A stretch of 10,382 bases of DNA from Alistipes sp. (GTDB lineage: Bacteria; Bacteroidota; Bacteroidia; Bacteroidales; Rikenellaceae), in contig JAHZDG010000055.1 of the NCBI GenBank assembly GCA_019422485.1, positions 1 to 10,382 on the forward strand, in the 5' to 3' direction. Below are positions 1 to 6,443 of this stretch, piece by piece; position 1 is the first letter of the stretch, and each line of letters starts with the position of its first letter. Made by a program: the position numbers and the translations under genes. The notes under the pieces are model-generated. The model worked only from the letters and a program-made list of their open reading frames with translations, searched no databases and had not been told where the DNA came from.

Positions 1-1082
1 TCCGAAAAAGTCGAGAAGGTATTGGCATCCAAAGCGCGAGCTGCCGCAAACGCATTCCGTTCGATACACGGGATCTGCACCAGTCCGCATACCGGGTCAC
101 ATGTCAGGCCCAAGTGGTGTTCGAGACCCATTTCAGCCGCATATTCGATCTGAGAGGGGGCTCCTCCGAACAACTGACAGGCTGCCGCAGCCGCCATGGC
201 ACAAGCCACGCCGACTTCACCCTGGCAACCCACCTCGGCACCCGAAATCGAAGCATTGGTCCGCACCACGCTTCCGAACAGACCGGCCGTTGCCAAGGCT
301 TTCAGAATACGGGAATCGGGGAAATCACGAGTCAATTTAATATGGTACAAAACAGCCGGCAAGACCCCGCACGATCCACATGTGGGTGCCGTCACAATTT
401 CCCCACCGGTCGCATTTTCTTCCGAAACCGCCAGGGCATAGGCATAAACCTGTCCGCGGCTCTTCATCGACCCGCTATACCCATTGGCCCGAATCAGGTA
501 ATTGGCCGCCTTGCGACGCAATCCCAAACCGCCGGGAATAGTACCTTCGGTTTCCAGCCCCCGATGAATGGAGTCCTGCATCACCTTCCACACCTCGGCC
601 AGATAATCCCAGATGTCGGCATCTTCACAAGCCTGTACATACTCCCAATAGCTGCCGCCGCTTTTGTCGCACCAGTTCTGAATGTCGGTAATGGTCGACA
701 TTTCATACACCTGAGGAGGCGGTGCCTGATGCATGTCTTCACTAGCCAATGCTCCGCCCCCAATGCTGTAAACCGTCCACTGGTCGGTACAGTGACCGCT
801 CTGATCGAAAGACTCGAACAGCATTCCGTTCGGGTGAAAATCCAGGAAAACCTCCGGTTTCCAGATGATTTCCGAAGGTGCCAAAGGTTGCAAAACGCTC
901 AAAATAGCCTGATCGGTCATGTGGCCACGTCCGGTAGCTGCCAAACTGCCATACAGCGTAATGCAAAAACGTGCAGCCTCCGGGTGTCTCGTAGCGAACA
1001 TTTCTGCTGCTTTTTTTGGACCCATCGTGTGGCTGCTGGAGGGACCGTTTCCGATCCGATAAATCTGTTTGATCGATTCCAT
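1..1082 (-). CDS. sdaA: L-serine dehydratase (L-serine ammonia-lyase), iron-sulfur, single chain; C-terminus beyond left edge
   Basis: Converts L-serine to pyruvate and ammonia in the cytosol using a [4Fe-4S] cluster. About 360 residues are visible, and roughly 40 are probably missing beyond the left edge. The start ATG (1080-1082) gives MESIKQIYRIG followed by the family motif GPSSSHTMGP at residues 13-22. Further on are PTCGSCGVLPA (about 235-245), GCQGEVGVAC (from about 285), LTCDPVCGLVQ and PCIERNA. The three probable cluster cysteines are C286, C328 and C339; their spacing of 42 and 11 residues equals that of the cluster cysteines in the Legionella single-chain enzyme as I recall it. The N-terminal (beta) and C-terminal (alpha) parts are fused, as in type 2 enzymes. 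The gene begins 10 bases after the stop of the alpha/beta hydrolase gene, so it is probably the second gene of that operon. No strong ribosome binding site is seen, which is normal for Bacteroidota. The frame is unbroken. Confidence 0.96.
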   Translation of the reverse strand, partial: MESIKQIYRIGNGPSSSHTMGPKKAAEMFATRHPEAARFCITLYGSLAATGRGHMTDQAILSVLQPLAPSEIIWKPEVFLDFHPNGMLFESFDQSGHCTDQWTVYSIGGGALASEDMHQAPPPQVYEMSTITDIQNWCDKSGGSYWEYVQACEDADIWDYLAEVWKVMQDSIHRGLETEGTIPGGLGLRRKAANYLIRANGYSGSMKSRGQVYAYALAVSEENATGGEIVTAPTCGSCGVLPAVLYHIKLTRDFPDSRILKALATAGLFGSVVRTNASISGAEVGCQGEVGVACAMAAAAACQLFGGAPSQIEYAAEMGLEHHLGLTCDPVCGLVQIPCIERNAFAAARALDANTFSTFS

Positions 1083-1092
1083 GTAAGGGTTA

Positions 1093-2013
1093 TTAGTGTA
1101 TATGCTGGCCAAGCCAGAATAAAATCGTATCGAATACTTCGCGACGTATCGGCGGAGCCGAAAGCGTCAAATCGTGCAGACCTCCTTCGATTGCGACATC
1201 CGTCACCCGATCGCCCAACTTCAAAGCGTATCGACGAATATGGTCTACATTCAGAACGGTATCACTACCGGTAAATTGTTCTTTCCACTGTTTTCCCCAA
1301 GCCGAACGCGCCGAATGAAGCACCAAAACAGGCTGACTCAAACCGAGGCCCCGATGCAACCGGCACTGTCCCCGATAAATGGCCCGCAACCAGGCGAAAT
1401 AAAGGGGTACTCCGTCTTTGGGTTTCCATTGGGTATCGAAATTCCATTCTCCCTTTTCGCTGCGATGGACACTCGCAAAATAGTGGGGCGAGAGTTCATT
1501 GGGCTTGTGGGCATACGGAAACAAACGACTAATGAATCCGACCACCGGAATCGCTACCCGGCGTTTGAACCATCCGGCATTAAATTCAAAAAACGGACTG
1601 TTCAACACCAACGCATCGATCCGGGCCCGACGAGCTCCTTCCGCCAGGTATAAAGAGGTAATCAATCCTCCGGTAGAATGCCCCAACAGAACGATCTTCT
1701 CATAGCCCTGAGCGTCGATTCGGTCGATCGCCCGGTCGATTTCCGGGAAATACTCGTGCAAATCACGGCAATAATAAGGATGTTGATGGGGGAGCATCGA
1801 ACGTCCGTATTTCCGCAGATCTAAAGCGAAAAAGTCCCATCCGGCATCGACAAACGTCTGTGCCATATGGGTTTGAAAAAAGTAGTCGACATAACCATGA
1901 ATATACAGGATCGCTTTGCGAGAAGGTTGCTCCTCGGTCAAACCGATCAAGGTAGCCCGAACCGGACCTTCATAGTCGTCGGGAAAAGAAAATATTTCGG
2001 TATGTTCTTTCAT
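1093..2013 (-). CDS. Alpha/beta hydrolase of the serine aminopeptidase / monoacylglycerol lipase-like group
   Basis: A 306-residue soluble serine hydrolase with no signal peptide. The nucleophile elbow GHSTGG lies at residues 111-116 (S113). The oxyanion-hole segment YIHGYVDYF is at about 37-45, and the strand FFALDLRKYGRS at about 61-72 is typical of the Hydrolase_4 (lysophospholipase-like) family. The general acid is probably D251 or D257, and the catalytic base H280 in the GGLHDLTLS segment. The lid region is about 140-215. Members of this family cleave monoacylglycerols, lysophospholipids or other small esters; the substrate cannot be read from the sequence. It is the first gene of a probable operon with the serine dehydratase (10-base gap) and is divergent from the oxidoreductase gene at 2130. 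The start ATG (2011-2013) lies just downstream of a TATCTTTG promoter box. Confidence 0.88.
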   Translation of the reverse strand: MKEHTEIFSFPDDYEGPVRATLIGLTEEQPSRKAILYIHGYVDYFFQTHMAQTFVDAGWDFFALDLRKYGRSMLPHQHPYYCRDLHEYFPEIDRAIDRIDAQGYEKIVLLGHSTGGLITSLYLAEGARRARIDALVLNSPFFEFNAGWFKRRVAIPVVGFISRLFPYAHKPNELSPHYFASVHRSEKGEWNFDTQWKPKDGVPLYFAWLRAIYRGQCRLHRGLGLSQPVLVLHSARSAWGKQWKEQFTGSDTVLNVDHIRRYALKLGDRVTDVAIEGGLHDLTLSAPPIRREVFDTILFWLGQHIH

Positions 2014-2026
2014 GTTTTTCTCTCTA

Positions 2027-2034
2027 CAAAGATA
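2027..2034 (-). promoter_or_regulatory. Bacteroidota -7 promoter box for the hydrolase-sdaA operon
   Basis: On the minus strand this reads TATCTTTG, an exact match to the Bacteroidota -7 consensus TAnnTTTG. It ends 13 bases before the hydrolase start codon, so the leader would be very short (about 8 bases). No clear -33 TTTG is visible, so the call rests on the -7 box and its position. Confidence 0.5.
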
Positions 2035-2087
2035 ACGTCCGAAGGGATAAATATCGCGTTCCGAAGGGATCTTTTCGTGAATTTTTC

Positions 2088-2095
2088 TAAATTTG
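2088..2095 (+). promoter_or_regulatory. Bacteroidota -7 promoter box for the Gfo/Idh/MocA oxidoreductase gene
   Basis: Reads TAAATTTG, an exact match to TAnnTTTG, 34 bases before the start codon at 2130. It is divergent from the box at 2027-2034; the two promoters share a 116-base intergenic region. No convincing -33 element is visible. Confidence 0.55.
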
Positions 2096-2129
2096 TTTAC
2101 AACAGCAAATTTCGAACCGGAGAGCGATC

Positions 2130-3290
2130 ATGGAACGTAAACTCAGAATGGGCATGTATGGAGGAGGGCAGGGGGCTTTTATCGGAGCCATCCATCGTGC
2201 CGCCGCCTTGATGGACGGCCGCATCGAACTGGTATGCGGATGTTTCAGTCATCAACCTGAACGGTCGCTCGCCTCGGGACGATCGTATTTTCTGCCGGAA
2301 GGGCGTATTTACCGCACTTTCGAAGAGATGATCGAACTGGAGGCCGCCCTTCCCGAGGATCAGCGAATGGACTTCCTGTCGATTGTGACACCCAATCACC
2401 TTCATTTTGCTCCTGCCATGATGGCTCTCGAACACGGATTCGATGTCGTGCTGGACAAACCGATGACGTTCTCGCTGGAAGAGGCCCATCAACTGAAAGC
2501 CAAAGCCGAACAAACCGGCCGTACCGTAGCCCTTACCCATGCCTATGCTGCTTATCCGGCTATTTCCGAAGCTCGCGAACGGGTAGCCCGAGGAGAGTTG
2601 GGTACCATCCGGAAAGTGTTTGTAGAGTATACACAAGGCTGGTTGTCCCAACGCGTGGAACTGAAACCCAGATCCAATGCTGCCTGGCGCACCGATCCGC
2701 TCCGGGCCGGAAAAGCGGGCTGTATGGGAGATATCGGCGTACACGCCCTGCAAATGGCCGAAATGGTCTCCGGTTTGCGTTGTGTGGCTCTCTCGGCCGA
2801 CGTCACCACCTTTGTCGAAGGGCGCCTGCTGGACGACGACGGAGCGGCTCTACTCCGTTTCAACAACGGTGCTCGTGGGGTGCTGATCGCCACACAGGTC
2901 GCCTGCGGAGAGGAAAACAACCTGACGTTACGCCTCTATGGAGACAAAGGCGGACTGGAATGGGCTCAGATGGAACCCAACTCCCTCTATTTGAAATGGC
3001 CCGACAGGCCGATGGAGGTTATCCGGGTCGGTAATTCGTATTTGGGTGCTGCCGCTCAGGCGCATACCCGAGGGCCCGGGGGACATCCCGAAGGATTTAT
3101 CGAAGCATTTGCCAATATTTATACTAACTTTGCGCGCACGTCTCTCGCCCGCCGCAACGGACGGGAGCCGGATTCCCAATGGCTCGATTTCCCCGGCATC
3201 GAGGAGGGCCTGAGGGGCATGCAGTTCATTGAAACCGTCATCACTTCGGGGCAGGACGACTTCCATAAATGGACGCCTTGGATCGAATAG
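2130..3290 (+). CDS. Gfo/Idh/MocA-family NAD(P)-dependent oxidoreductase
   Basis: A 386-residue cytosolic enzyme with no signal peptide. The N-terminal Rossmann fold (about 5-130) opens with the nucleotide-binding GGGQGAF at 11-17. The family substrate/cofactor motifs follow: TPNHLH at 87-92, then DKP at 109-111, where the usual motif is EKP, a common conservative variant. The C-terminal sheet domain (about 140-375) has GDIGVHA at 200-206, whose histidine corresponds to the conserved active-site GD.G.H motif. Relatives oxidise or reduce sugars, inositols and sugar acids; the exact substrate is not evident. The start ATG is preceded by the purine-rich GGAGAG at 2119-2124, a plausible Shine-Dalgarno site. 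It appears to be transcribed alone from the promoter at 2088. The following 144 bases to the convergent gene contain no clear terminator. Confidence 0.92.
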   Translation: MERKLRMGMYGGGQGAFIGAIHRAAALMDGRIELVCGCFSHQPERSLASGRSYFLPEGRIYRTFEEMIELEAALPEDQRMDFLSIVTPNHLHFAPAMMALEHGFDVVLDKPMTFSLEEAHQLKAKAEQTGRTVALTHAYAAYPAISEARERVARGELGTIRKVFVEYTQGWLSQRVELKPRSNAAWRTDPLRAGKAGCMGDIGVHALQMAEMVSGLRCVALSADVTTFVEGRLLDDDGAALLRFNNGARGVLIATQVACGEENNLTLRLYGDKGGLEWAQMEPNSLYLKWPDRPMEVIRVGNSYLGAAAQAHTRGPGGHPEGFIEAFANIYTNFARTSLARRNGREPDSQWLDFPGIEEGLRGMQFIETVITSGQDDFHKWTPWIE

Positions 3291-3434
3291 AACCGGACCT
3301 AACAGATGCAACGACAACGCCTGAACGTGTTCAACCTCTCGGCATGTCGCGCTGTTCATACAAACCGCGGACAACGAACAGGGCAAGGAAAGTTCGTGCA
3401 GATATCCTGCCGTCCAAAAAGAATCGTGAAGGGT

Positions 3435-3818
3435 TCAGACGGAGGCTTCTGAAGAGGAGGGCCATGCAGCCAAAATTGTTTCCCGCTGCAGGCGGGGCAA
3501 CCCGGCAACCACCAACCAATAGGAGTCGAGGATCCACTCCCGAAGCAGATGATCCGGCAGATCGCGATCCGGACGCAAGGTGTTCCAATGGCGTTTGTTG
3601 CAGTGATCGCCCGGCAGTACGGTTTCAGGATATTGTTCGCGCAATTGTTCGGCCCGTTCGGGATCACATTTGACATTGATCCCCCGGAAATCGACCATAT
3701 CGGCAAAAGCATACATCTTACCGCCGATTTTGTAGACCAGGGTCGTTTCGTCAAACGGTGTGCATTCCTCACTCAAAGGCAGACTCAAACAATATGCACG
3801 AAATTCCAGTACATCCAT
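3435..3818 (-). CDS. MmcQ/YjbR family protein
   Basis: A 127-residue small soluble protein whose length and sequence match the MmcQ/YjbR family (the CyaY-like fold described as DNA-binding in some annotations). Family hallmarks are the N-terminal helix with CLSLPLSEE, the central strand INVKCDPERAEQLRE (about 47-61), the NKRHWNTL motif at 74-81 and the DSYWLVVAGLP helix near 98-108. The biological role of the family is not established. The gene converges on the oxidoreductase gene and is divergent from the DUF486 gene. A promoter box at 3844-3851 supports the ATG at 3816-3818. Confidence 0.9.
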   Translation of the reverse strand: MDVLEFRAYCLSLPLSEECTPFDETTLVYKIGGKMYAFADMVDFRGINVKCDPERAEQLREQYPETVLPGDHCNKRHWNTLRPDRDLPDHLLREWILDSYWLVVAGLPRLQRETILAAWPSSSEASV

Positions 3819-3843
3819 GACTGCATGCAGATAAGATATTGAA

Positions 3844-3851
3844 CAAAAGTA
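3844..3851 (-). promoter_or_regulatory. Bacteroidota -7 promoter box for the MmcQ/YjbR gene
   Basis: On the minus strand this reads TACTTTTG, an exact match to TAnnTTTG, 25 bases before the start codon at 3818. It overlaps the upstream in-frame ATG (3839) of the divergent DUF486 gene, which is one reason to prefer the later start at 3869 for that gene. Confidence 0.5.
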
Positions 3852-3868
3852 CTAAAATTTCTTTCTAT

Positions 3869-4237
3869 ATGCAGGGGGTTTATTCAATCGCACTGTTGGT
3901 CGTGTCCAACATCTTTATGACTTTCGCCTGGTACGGCCATCTCAAATTGCAGGAGATGAAGGTCATCAGCAACTGGCCGCTGTTCGGCGTCATTCTCTTT
4001 TCGTGGAGCATCGCCTTATTGGAGTATTGCGCTCAGGTGCCGGCCAACCGACTGGGATTCATCGGGAACGGAGGTCCGTTTACGCTGATGCAACTGAAGG
4101 TAATTCAGGAAGTAGTTACCCTGGTGGTATTTACCCTTTTTGCTACGTTGCTTTTCAAGGGTGAGTCTCTCCACTGGAATCACCTGGCGGCTTTCGTATG
4201 TTTGGTTATGGCCGTCTACTTCGTATTTATGAAATAA
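3869..4237 (+). CDS. DUF486 / DMT-superfamily small membrane protein
   Basis: A 122-residue inner-membrane protein with four predicted helices (about residues 4-21, 36-53, 77-96 and 105-121). It has the strongly conserved DUF486 core: FMTFAWYGHLK near 16-26, the loop EYCAQVPANRLGF (52-64) with GNGGPF (66-71), and LQLKVIQE-like sequence near 74-81. DUF486 proteins are distant drug/metabolite transporter relatives of unknown substrate. An earlier in-frame ATG at 3839 would add ten polar residues, but those bases overlap the divergent promoter box at 3844-3851 and known family members begin close to MxGVYSIALL, so I chose 3869. The gene is followed 11 bases later by a lipoprotein gene, which suggests an operon. 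I found no clear promoter box for it. Confidence 0.9.
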   Translation: MQGVYSIALLVVSNIFMTFAWYGHLKLQEMKVISNWPLFGVILFSWSIALLEYCAQVPANRLGFIGNGGPFTLMQLKVIQEVVTLVVFTLFATLLFKGESLHWNHLAAFVCLVMAVYFVFMK

Positions 4238-4248
4238 GTTTAAGAGCT

Positions 4249-4767
4249 ATGAAACGAATCGTAACCTTATTAGCCGCCATCGTTCTGCTGAGCGGATGCG
4301 GTGCTCCCACCGGATGGAGCGACGCTCAAAAAGAAGAAGTCCGCACCCAAATGAGCGACAATCGCGAAAAATTCATGCTGCAATACATGAGCGCCGAACA
4401 TTTTTCCTCGTTACAGGAATGCGTTCTGGAAGCCCTGATCGGAATTTTCCCGGAGTATGAAGAGTATAACGAATTAAGTGACCGTGACGAAACCCTGGAC
4501 GGCATGATGTGCGATTGCGCCGTGGAAGCCATGGGCGCCAACTACGAAAACCTGAAAACGGTGTTCCCCTGGGAATCATTGCGGAAAGCCGGCATCATTT
4601 CGACCGACCAGGCCGTGGTGCCCGAAGCCCAATTCTATAACCGGCTGGCCGGATTGATCCGCGCGCTGTACCCCAATCCCGATGCCTTTGTCATGGCGCT
4701 GATGCTCGACACGAATGCCCAAAACGATCTGCGTCAAATGATGGCACAAAGTGCTTCCGGTCAGTAG
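4249..4767 (+). CDS. Putative lipoprotein of unknown function
   Basis: A 172-residue protein that I do not recognise. It has a clear lipoprotein signal: MKR, a hydrophobic stretch, then the lipobox LSGC with the lipidated cysteine at residue 17. The mature part is mostly helical and acidic, with paired cysteines in MMCDC (88 and 90) and another cysteine at 58, which could form a disulfide or bind a metal. The residues after C17 (GAPTGW) lack the acidic run that directs lipoproteins to the cell surface, so a periplasm-facing location is more likely. An upstream in-frame ATG at 4198 lies inside the DUF486 gene and would bury the signal peptide, so 4249 is preferred. It starts 11 bases after the DUF486 stop, so the two are probably co-transcribed. 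The frame stays open past the TAG stop through a helical-looking stretch (see findings). Confidence 0.85.
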   Translation: MKRIVTLLAAIVLLSGCGAPTGWSDAQKEEVRTQMSDNREKFMLQYMSAEHFSSLQECVLEALIGIFPEYEEYNELSDRDETLDGMMCDCAVEAMGANYENLKTVFPWESLRKAGIISTDQAVVPEAQFYNRLAGLIRALYPNPDAFVMALMLDTNAQNDLRQMMAQSASGQ

Positions 4768-4859
4768 AGGAGGACACCCTCACACCATATCGGGAAAGGC
4801 GGCCAGGAAGTGGACAAGCTCAAAAAAGAGCTGCACAAACTGACCGGCCATATATACAG

Positions 4860-4887
4860 AAAAAAGCTGCTTTCGGGCAGCTTTTTT
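4860..4887. terminator. Bidirectional rho-independent terminator between the lipoprotein and csp genes
   Basis: A perfect 11-base-pair stem: AAAAAAGCTGC (4860-4870), the six-base loop TTTCGG, then GCAGCTTTTTT (4877-4887). Runs of A and T on either side give a U-tract on both strands. It therefore can stop the DUF486-lipoprotein transcript on the plus strand and the cold-shock gene transcript on the minus strand. Confidence 0.93.
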
Positions 4888-4929
4888 GATGCTTTCAGTA
4901 AAAAGATTAAGTATTGGGGAATACTATAA

Positions 4930-5130
4930 TTATTCTACTACGGTAACATTGATTGCCTGTTCGCCTTTCTTGCCTTCGCCGACTTCAAATTCCACTTTCT
5001 GACCTTCTTCCAGGCCCCGGAATCCTTCTTTGTTGATACCGGTGTAGTGAACGAAAATGTCGCTACCGGCTTCGGTCGTGATAAAGCCATAACCTTTGGC
5101 TGAATCAAACCACTTTACTGTACCTTTCAT
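4930..5130 (-). CDS. Cold-shock domain protein (CspA family)
   Basis: A 66-residue single cold-shock domain, the standard length for CspA-type nucleic-acid chaperones that melt RNA structure in the cytosol. RNP1 is KGYGFI (12-17) and RNP2 is DIFVHY (24-29); the N-terminal MKGTVKWFDSAKGYG is classic. The frame is open upstream for another 54 codons, but that extension is low-complexity and AT-rich and has no family similarity, so the ATG at 5128-5130 is the real start. It ends 42 bases before the bidirectional terminator at 4860-4887. The AT-rich leader (about 175 bases back to the fabG terminator) would suit cold-responsive post-transcriptional control, but that is inference. Confidence 0.96.
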   Translation of the reverse strand: MKGTVKWFDSAKGYGFITTEAGSDIFVHYTGINKEGFRGLEEGQKVEFEVGEGKKGEQAINVTVVE

Positions 5131-5306
5131 AAAAATAGCAATTAAAAAATCTGTCTTACAAAGAAAGTCAAAAAGTTTGATATTCCAATAAATTTTGCGT
5201 AAATTTTTGCATTCTGTTTTTAATAATTTAACACAGAGATTATTTTTCAACCTCACCCCAACGCTCCAAGACCCAATATTAACAAAAGTCAATATTGAAC
5301 CCCCAC
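5131..5306 (-). promoter_or_regulatory. AT-rich promoter and leader region of the cold-shock gene
   Basis: This 176-base gap must hold the csp promoter and leader, since it is bounded upstream by the fabG terminator. No exact TAnnTTTG box is present. The best candidate on the minus strand is TTTCTTTG at 5159-5166, one base off, with a TTG about 18 bases further upstream. The ten-base perfect palindrome TCAATATTGA lies at 5289-5298, close to the terminator. I see no recognised riboswitch. Confidence 0.35.
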
Positions 5307-5337
5307 AAAAAAAGTCCTCTTGAGGAGGACTTTTTTT
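5307..5337. terminator. Rho-independent terminator of fabG (symmetrical)
   Basis: Perfect 13-base-pair stem: seven A then GTCCTC (5307-5319), loop TTGAG (5320-5324), then GAGGAC and seven T (5325-5337). It lies 22 bases past the fabG stop on the minus strand and has a U-tract in both directions. Confidence 0.95.
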
Positions 5338-5359
5338 GAAATATTTTCAATGACAGGTA

Positions 5360-6106
5360 TCAGGTGTTCATCGCACCGCAAACATGGATCACTTGTCCGC
5401 TGACATACGACGACAGATCGGAGGCCAGGAAGAGAGCGACTTTTGCCACTTCTTCGGGCGTTCCGCCACGGCGCAACGGAATCTGTTTGTACCAACCCTG
5501 TTTGATTTCATCGGGCAGGGCATCGGTCATGTCGGTCATGATAAAGCCCGGAGCGATGGCATTGGCACGAATGTTACGCGAGCCCAACTCTTTGGCAATC
5601 GATTTAGCCAGACCGATCATACCGGCTTTCGAAGCCGAGTAGTTGGCCTGCGAAGCGTTACCCGATACACCCACTACCGACGACATGTTGATAATGCTGC
5701 CGCTTTTTTGTTTGAGCATGATCGGGGTTACGGCGTGGATAAAGTTGAAGGCCGATTTCAGATTGACATTGATGACCATATCCCATTGAGCTTCGGTCAT
5801 ACGCATCATCAAACCGTCACGCGTGATCCCGGCGTTGTTGACCAACACATCCACCCGACCGAAATCGGCCAGAATTTTGGCCACCACATCTGCCGTATCT
5901 TGAAAATCTGCGGCGTTCGACGTATAACCTTTAGCCTTGACACCCAGGTCGTTCAATTCCTTTTCGGTATTCTGGAAGTTCTCGTCTTCCTTCAGATCGG
6001 TAAAGGCCACCGAGGCACCTTCACGGGCGAATTGCAGGGCGATCGCCTTCCCGATCCCGCGAGCCGCACCGGTCACGATTGCCACTTTTCCTTCCAATAA
6101 TTTCAT
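5360..6106 (-). CDS. fabG: 3-oxoacyl-[acyl-carrier-protein] reductase
   Basis: A 248-residue short-chain dehydrogenase that reduces 3-oxoacyl-ACP to 3-hydroxyacyl-ACP with NADPH in the elongation cycle of type II fatty acid synthesis. The cofactor motif TGAARGIG is at 12-19 and NNAG at 90-93. The catalytic tetrad is N114, S143, Y156 and K160 (YSASK). The C-terminal PGFIMTDM segment (186-193) is the FabG-type tail that distinguishes it from many generic short-chain dehydrogenases. Length is typical. It appears to be a single-gene unit with its own promoter at 6151-6158 and terminator at 5307-5337, not clustered with acpP or fabF in this window. Confidence 0.94.
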   Translation of the reverse strand: MKLLEGKVAIVTGAARGIGKAIALQFAREGASVAFTDLKEDENFQNTEKELNDLGVKAKGYTSNAADFQDTADVVAKILADFGRVDVLVNNAGITRDGLMMRMTEAQWDMVINVNLKSAFNFIHAVTPIMLKQKSGSIINMSSVVGVSGNASQANYSASKAGMIGLAKSIAKELGSRNIRANAIAPGFIMTDMTDALPDEIKQGWYKQIPLRRGGTPEEVAKVALFLASDLSSYVSGQVIHVCGAMNT

Positions 6107-6150
6107 AATTATACGTTTGATTAGGTTGTCTTAGGGGGTTCCCCCGACAT

Positions 6151-6158
6151 CAAAGGTA
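6151..6158 (-). promoter_or_regulatory. Bacteroidota -7 promoter box for fabG
   Basis: On the minus strand this reads TACCTTTG, an exact TAnnTTTG match, 44 bases before the fabG start. Upstream sequence is very AT-rich, with only a weak -33 candidate (TTTTC). The near-palindrome GGGGGTTCCCCC (6134-6145) lies about where transcription would begin. Confidence 0.55.
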
Positions 6159-6367
6159 ATGATAAATTTAAAATTAGAAAATTTTGCGTCCAGAACCCTT
6201 CGTTCCAAACCCAAATCATCTACACCTGACTCAACACTCTTTCAATAATAAGGAAGAACGATTCCCGCCATAAAGCCTCCGGCACCCGAATCCCATCAAG
6301 AGGGCGTTCTGCCGGGCGGCTGAAGAAAAAATAGAGAGGCCTTGCCCCCGGATTGCCGAGATTTTAT
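6159..6367. other. Intergenic region between the divergent fabG and glyA promoters
   Basis: The whole fabG-glyA gap is 337 bases (6107-6443), and this is its centre. I find no gene in it with a credible start. Two pairs of complementary segments overlap in the order A-B-A'-B': AGAACG (6255-6260) with CGTTCT (6305-6310), and GCCTCCGGCA (6275-6284) with TGCCGGGCGGC (6310-6320, one bulge). The minus strand has stop-free runs of about 64 and 47 codons here but no well-placed start codon. The GC-rich core stands out from AT-rich flanks. Function unknown. Confidence 0.4.
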
Positions 6368-6375
6368 TACATTTG
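6368..6375 (+). promoter_or_regulatory. Bacteroidota -7 promoter box for glyA
   Basis: Reads TACATTTG, an exact TAnnTTTG match, 68 bases before the glyA start codon, with CTTG (6341-6344) upstream at a slightly long spacing. It would give a leader of about 60 bases. It also lies inside the upstream in-frame extension of glyA, supporting the later start at 6444. Confidence 0.5.
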
Positions 6376-6443
6376 AACGGCGAATCGAACCTCTGTTTTC
6401 CGATTTGCCCCTCTCTGCAAGTGTTTTATTTAACCTCATACTT

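Noticed and set aside
114..1274. Long plus-strand open frame opposite the serine dehydratase and hydrolase genes
   Set aside because: Its product has no family features, crosses the junction of two recognised minus-strand genes, and is explained by their codon bias.
3306..3452. Small plus-strand open frame (48 codons) after the oxidoreductase gene
   Set aside because: No recognisable sequence, no ribosome binding site, and it overlaps the end of the convergent MmcQ/YjbR gene.
3435..3588. Possible DNA toxin or mobile-element context around the MmcQ/YjbR gene
   Set aside because: No partner gene, integrase, repeat or composition shift is visible; it is an ordinary single small gene.
4930..5292. 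120-residue version of the cold-shock protein
   Set aside because: The first 54 residues are AT-rich leader sequence; the family begins at MKGTVKWF (5130).
5384..6100. Plus-strand 238-codon open frame opposite fabG
   Set aside because: The minus strand carries all FabG catalytic motifs; the antisense product is low-quality, with no domain or leader.
6382..6391. tRNA T-arm-like sequence GGTTCGATTC on the minus strand
   Set aside because: The flanking bases do not pair as a T stem and no cloverleaf or acceptor stem can be formed around it.
6194..6427. Stop-free minus-strand stretches upstream of fabG
   Set aside because: Only internal ATG codons are available, the frames are short, and they overlap the glyA promoter and leader. 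Not strong enough to call a gene; kept only as part of the intergenic note.
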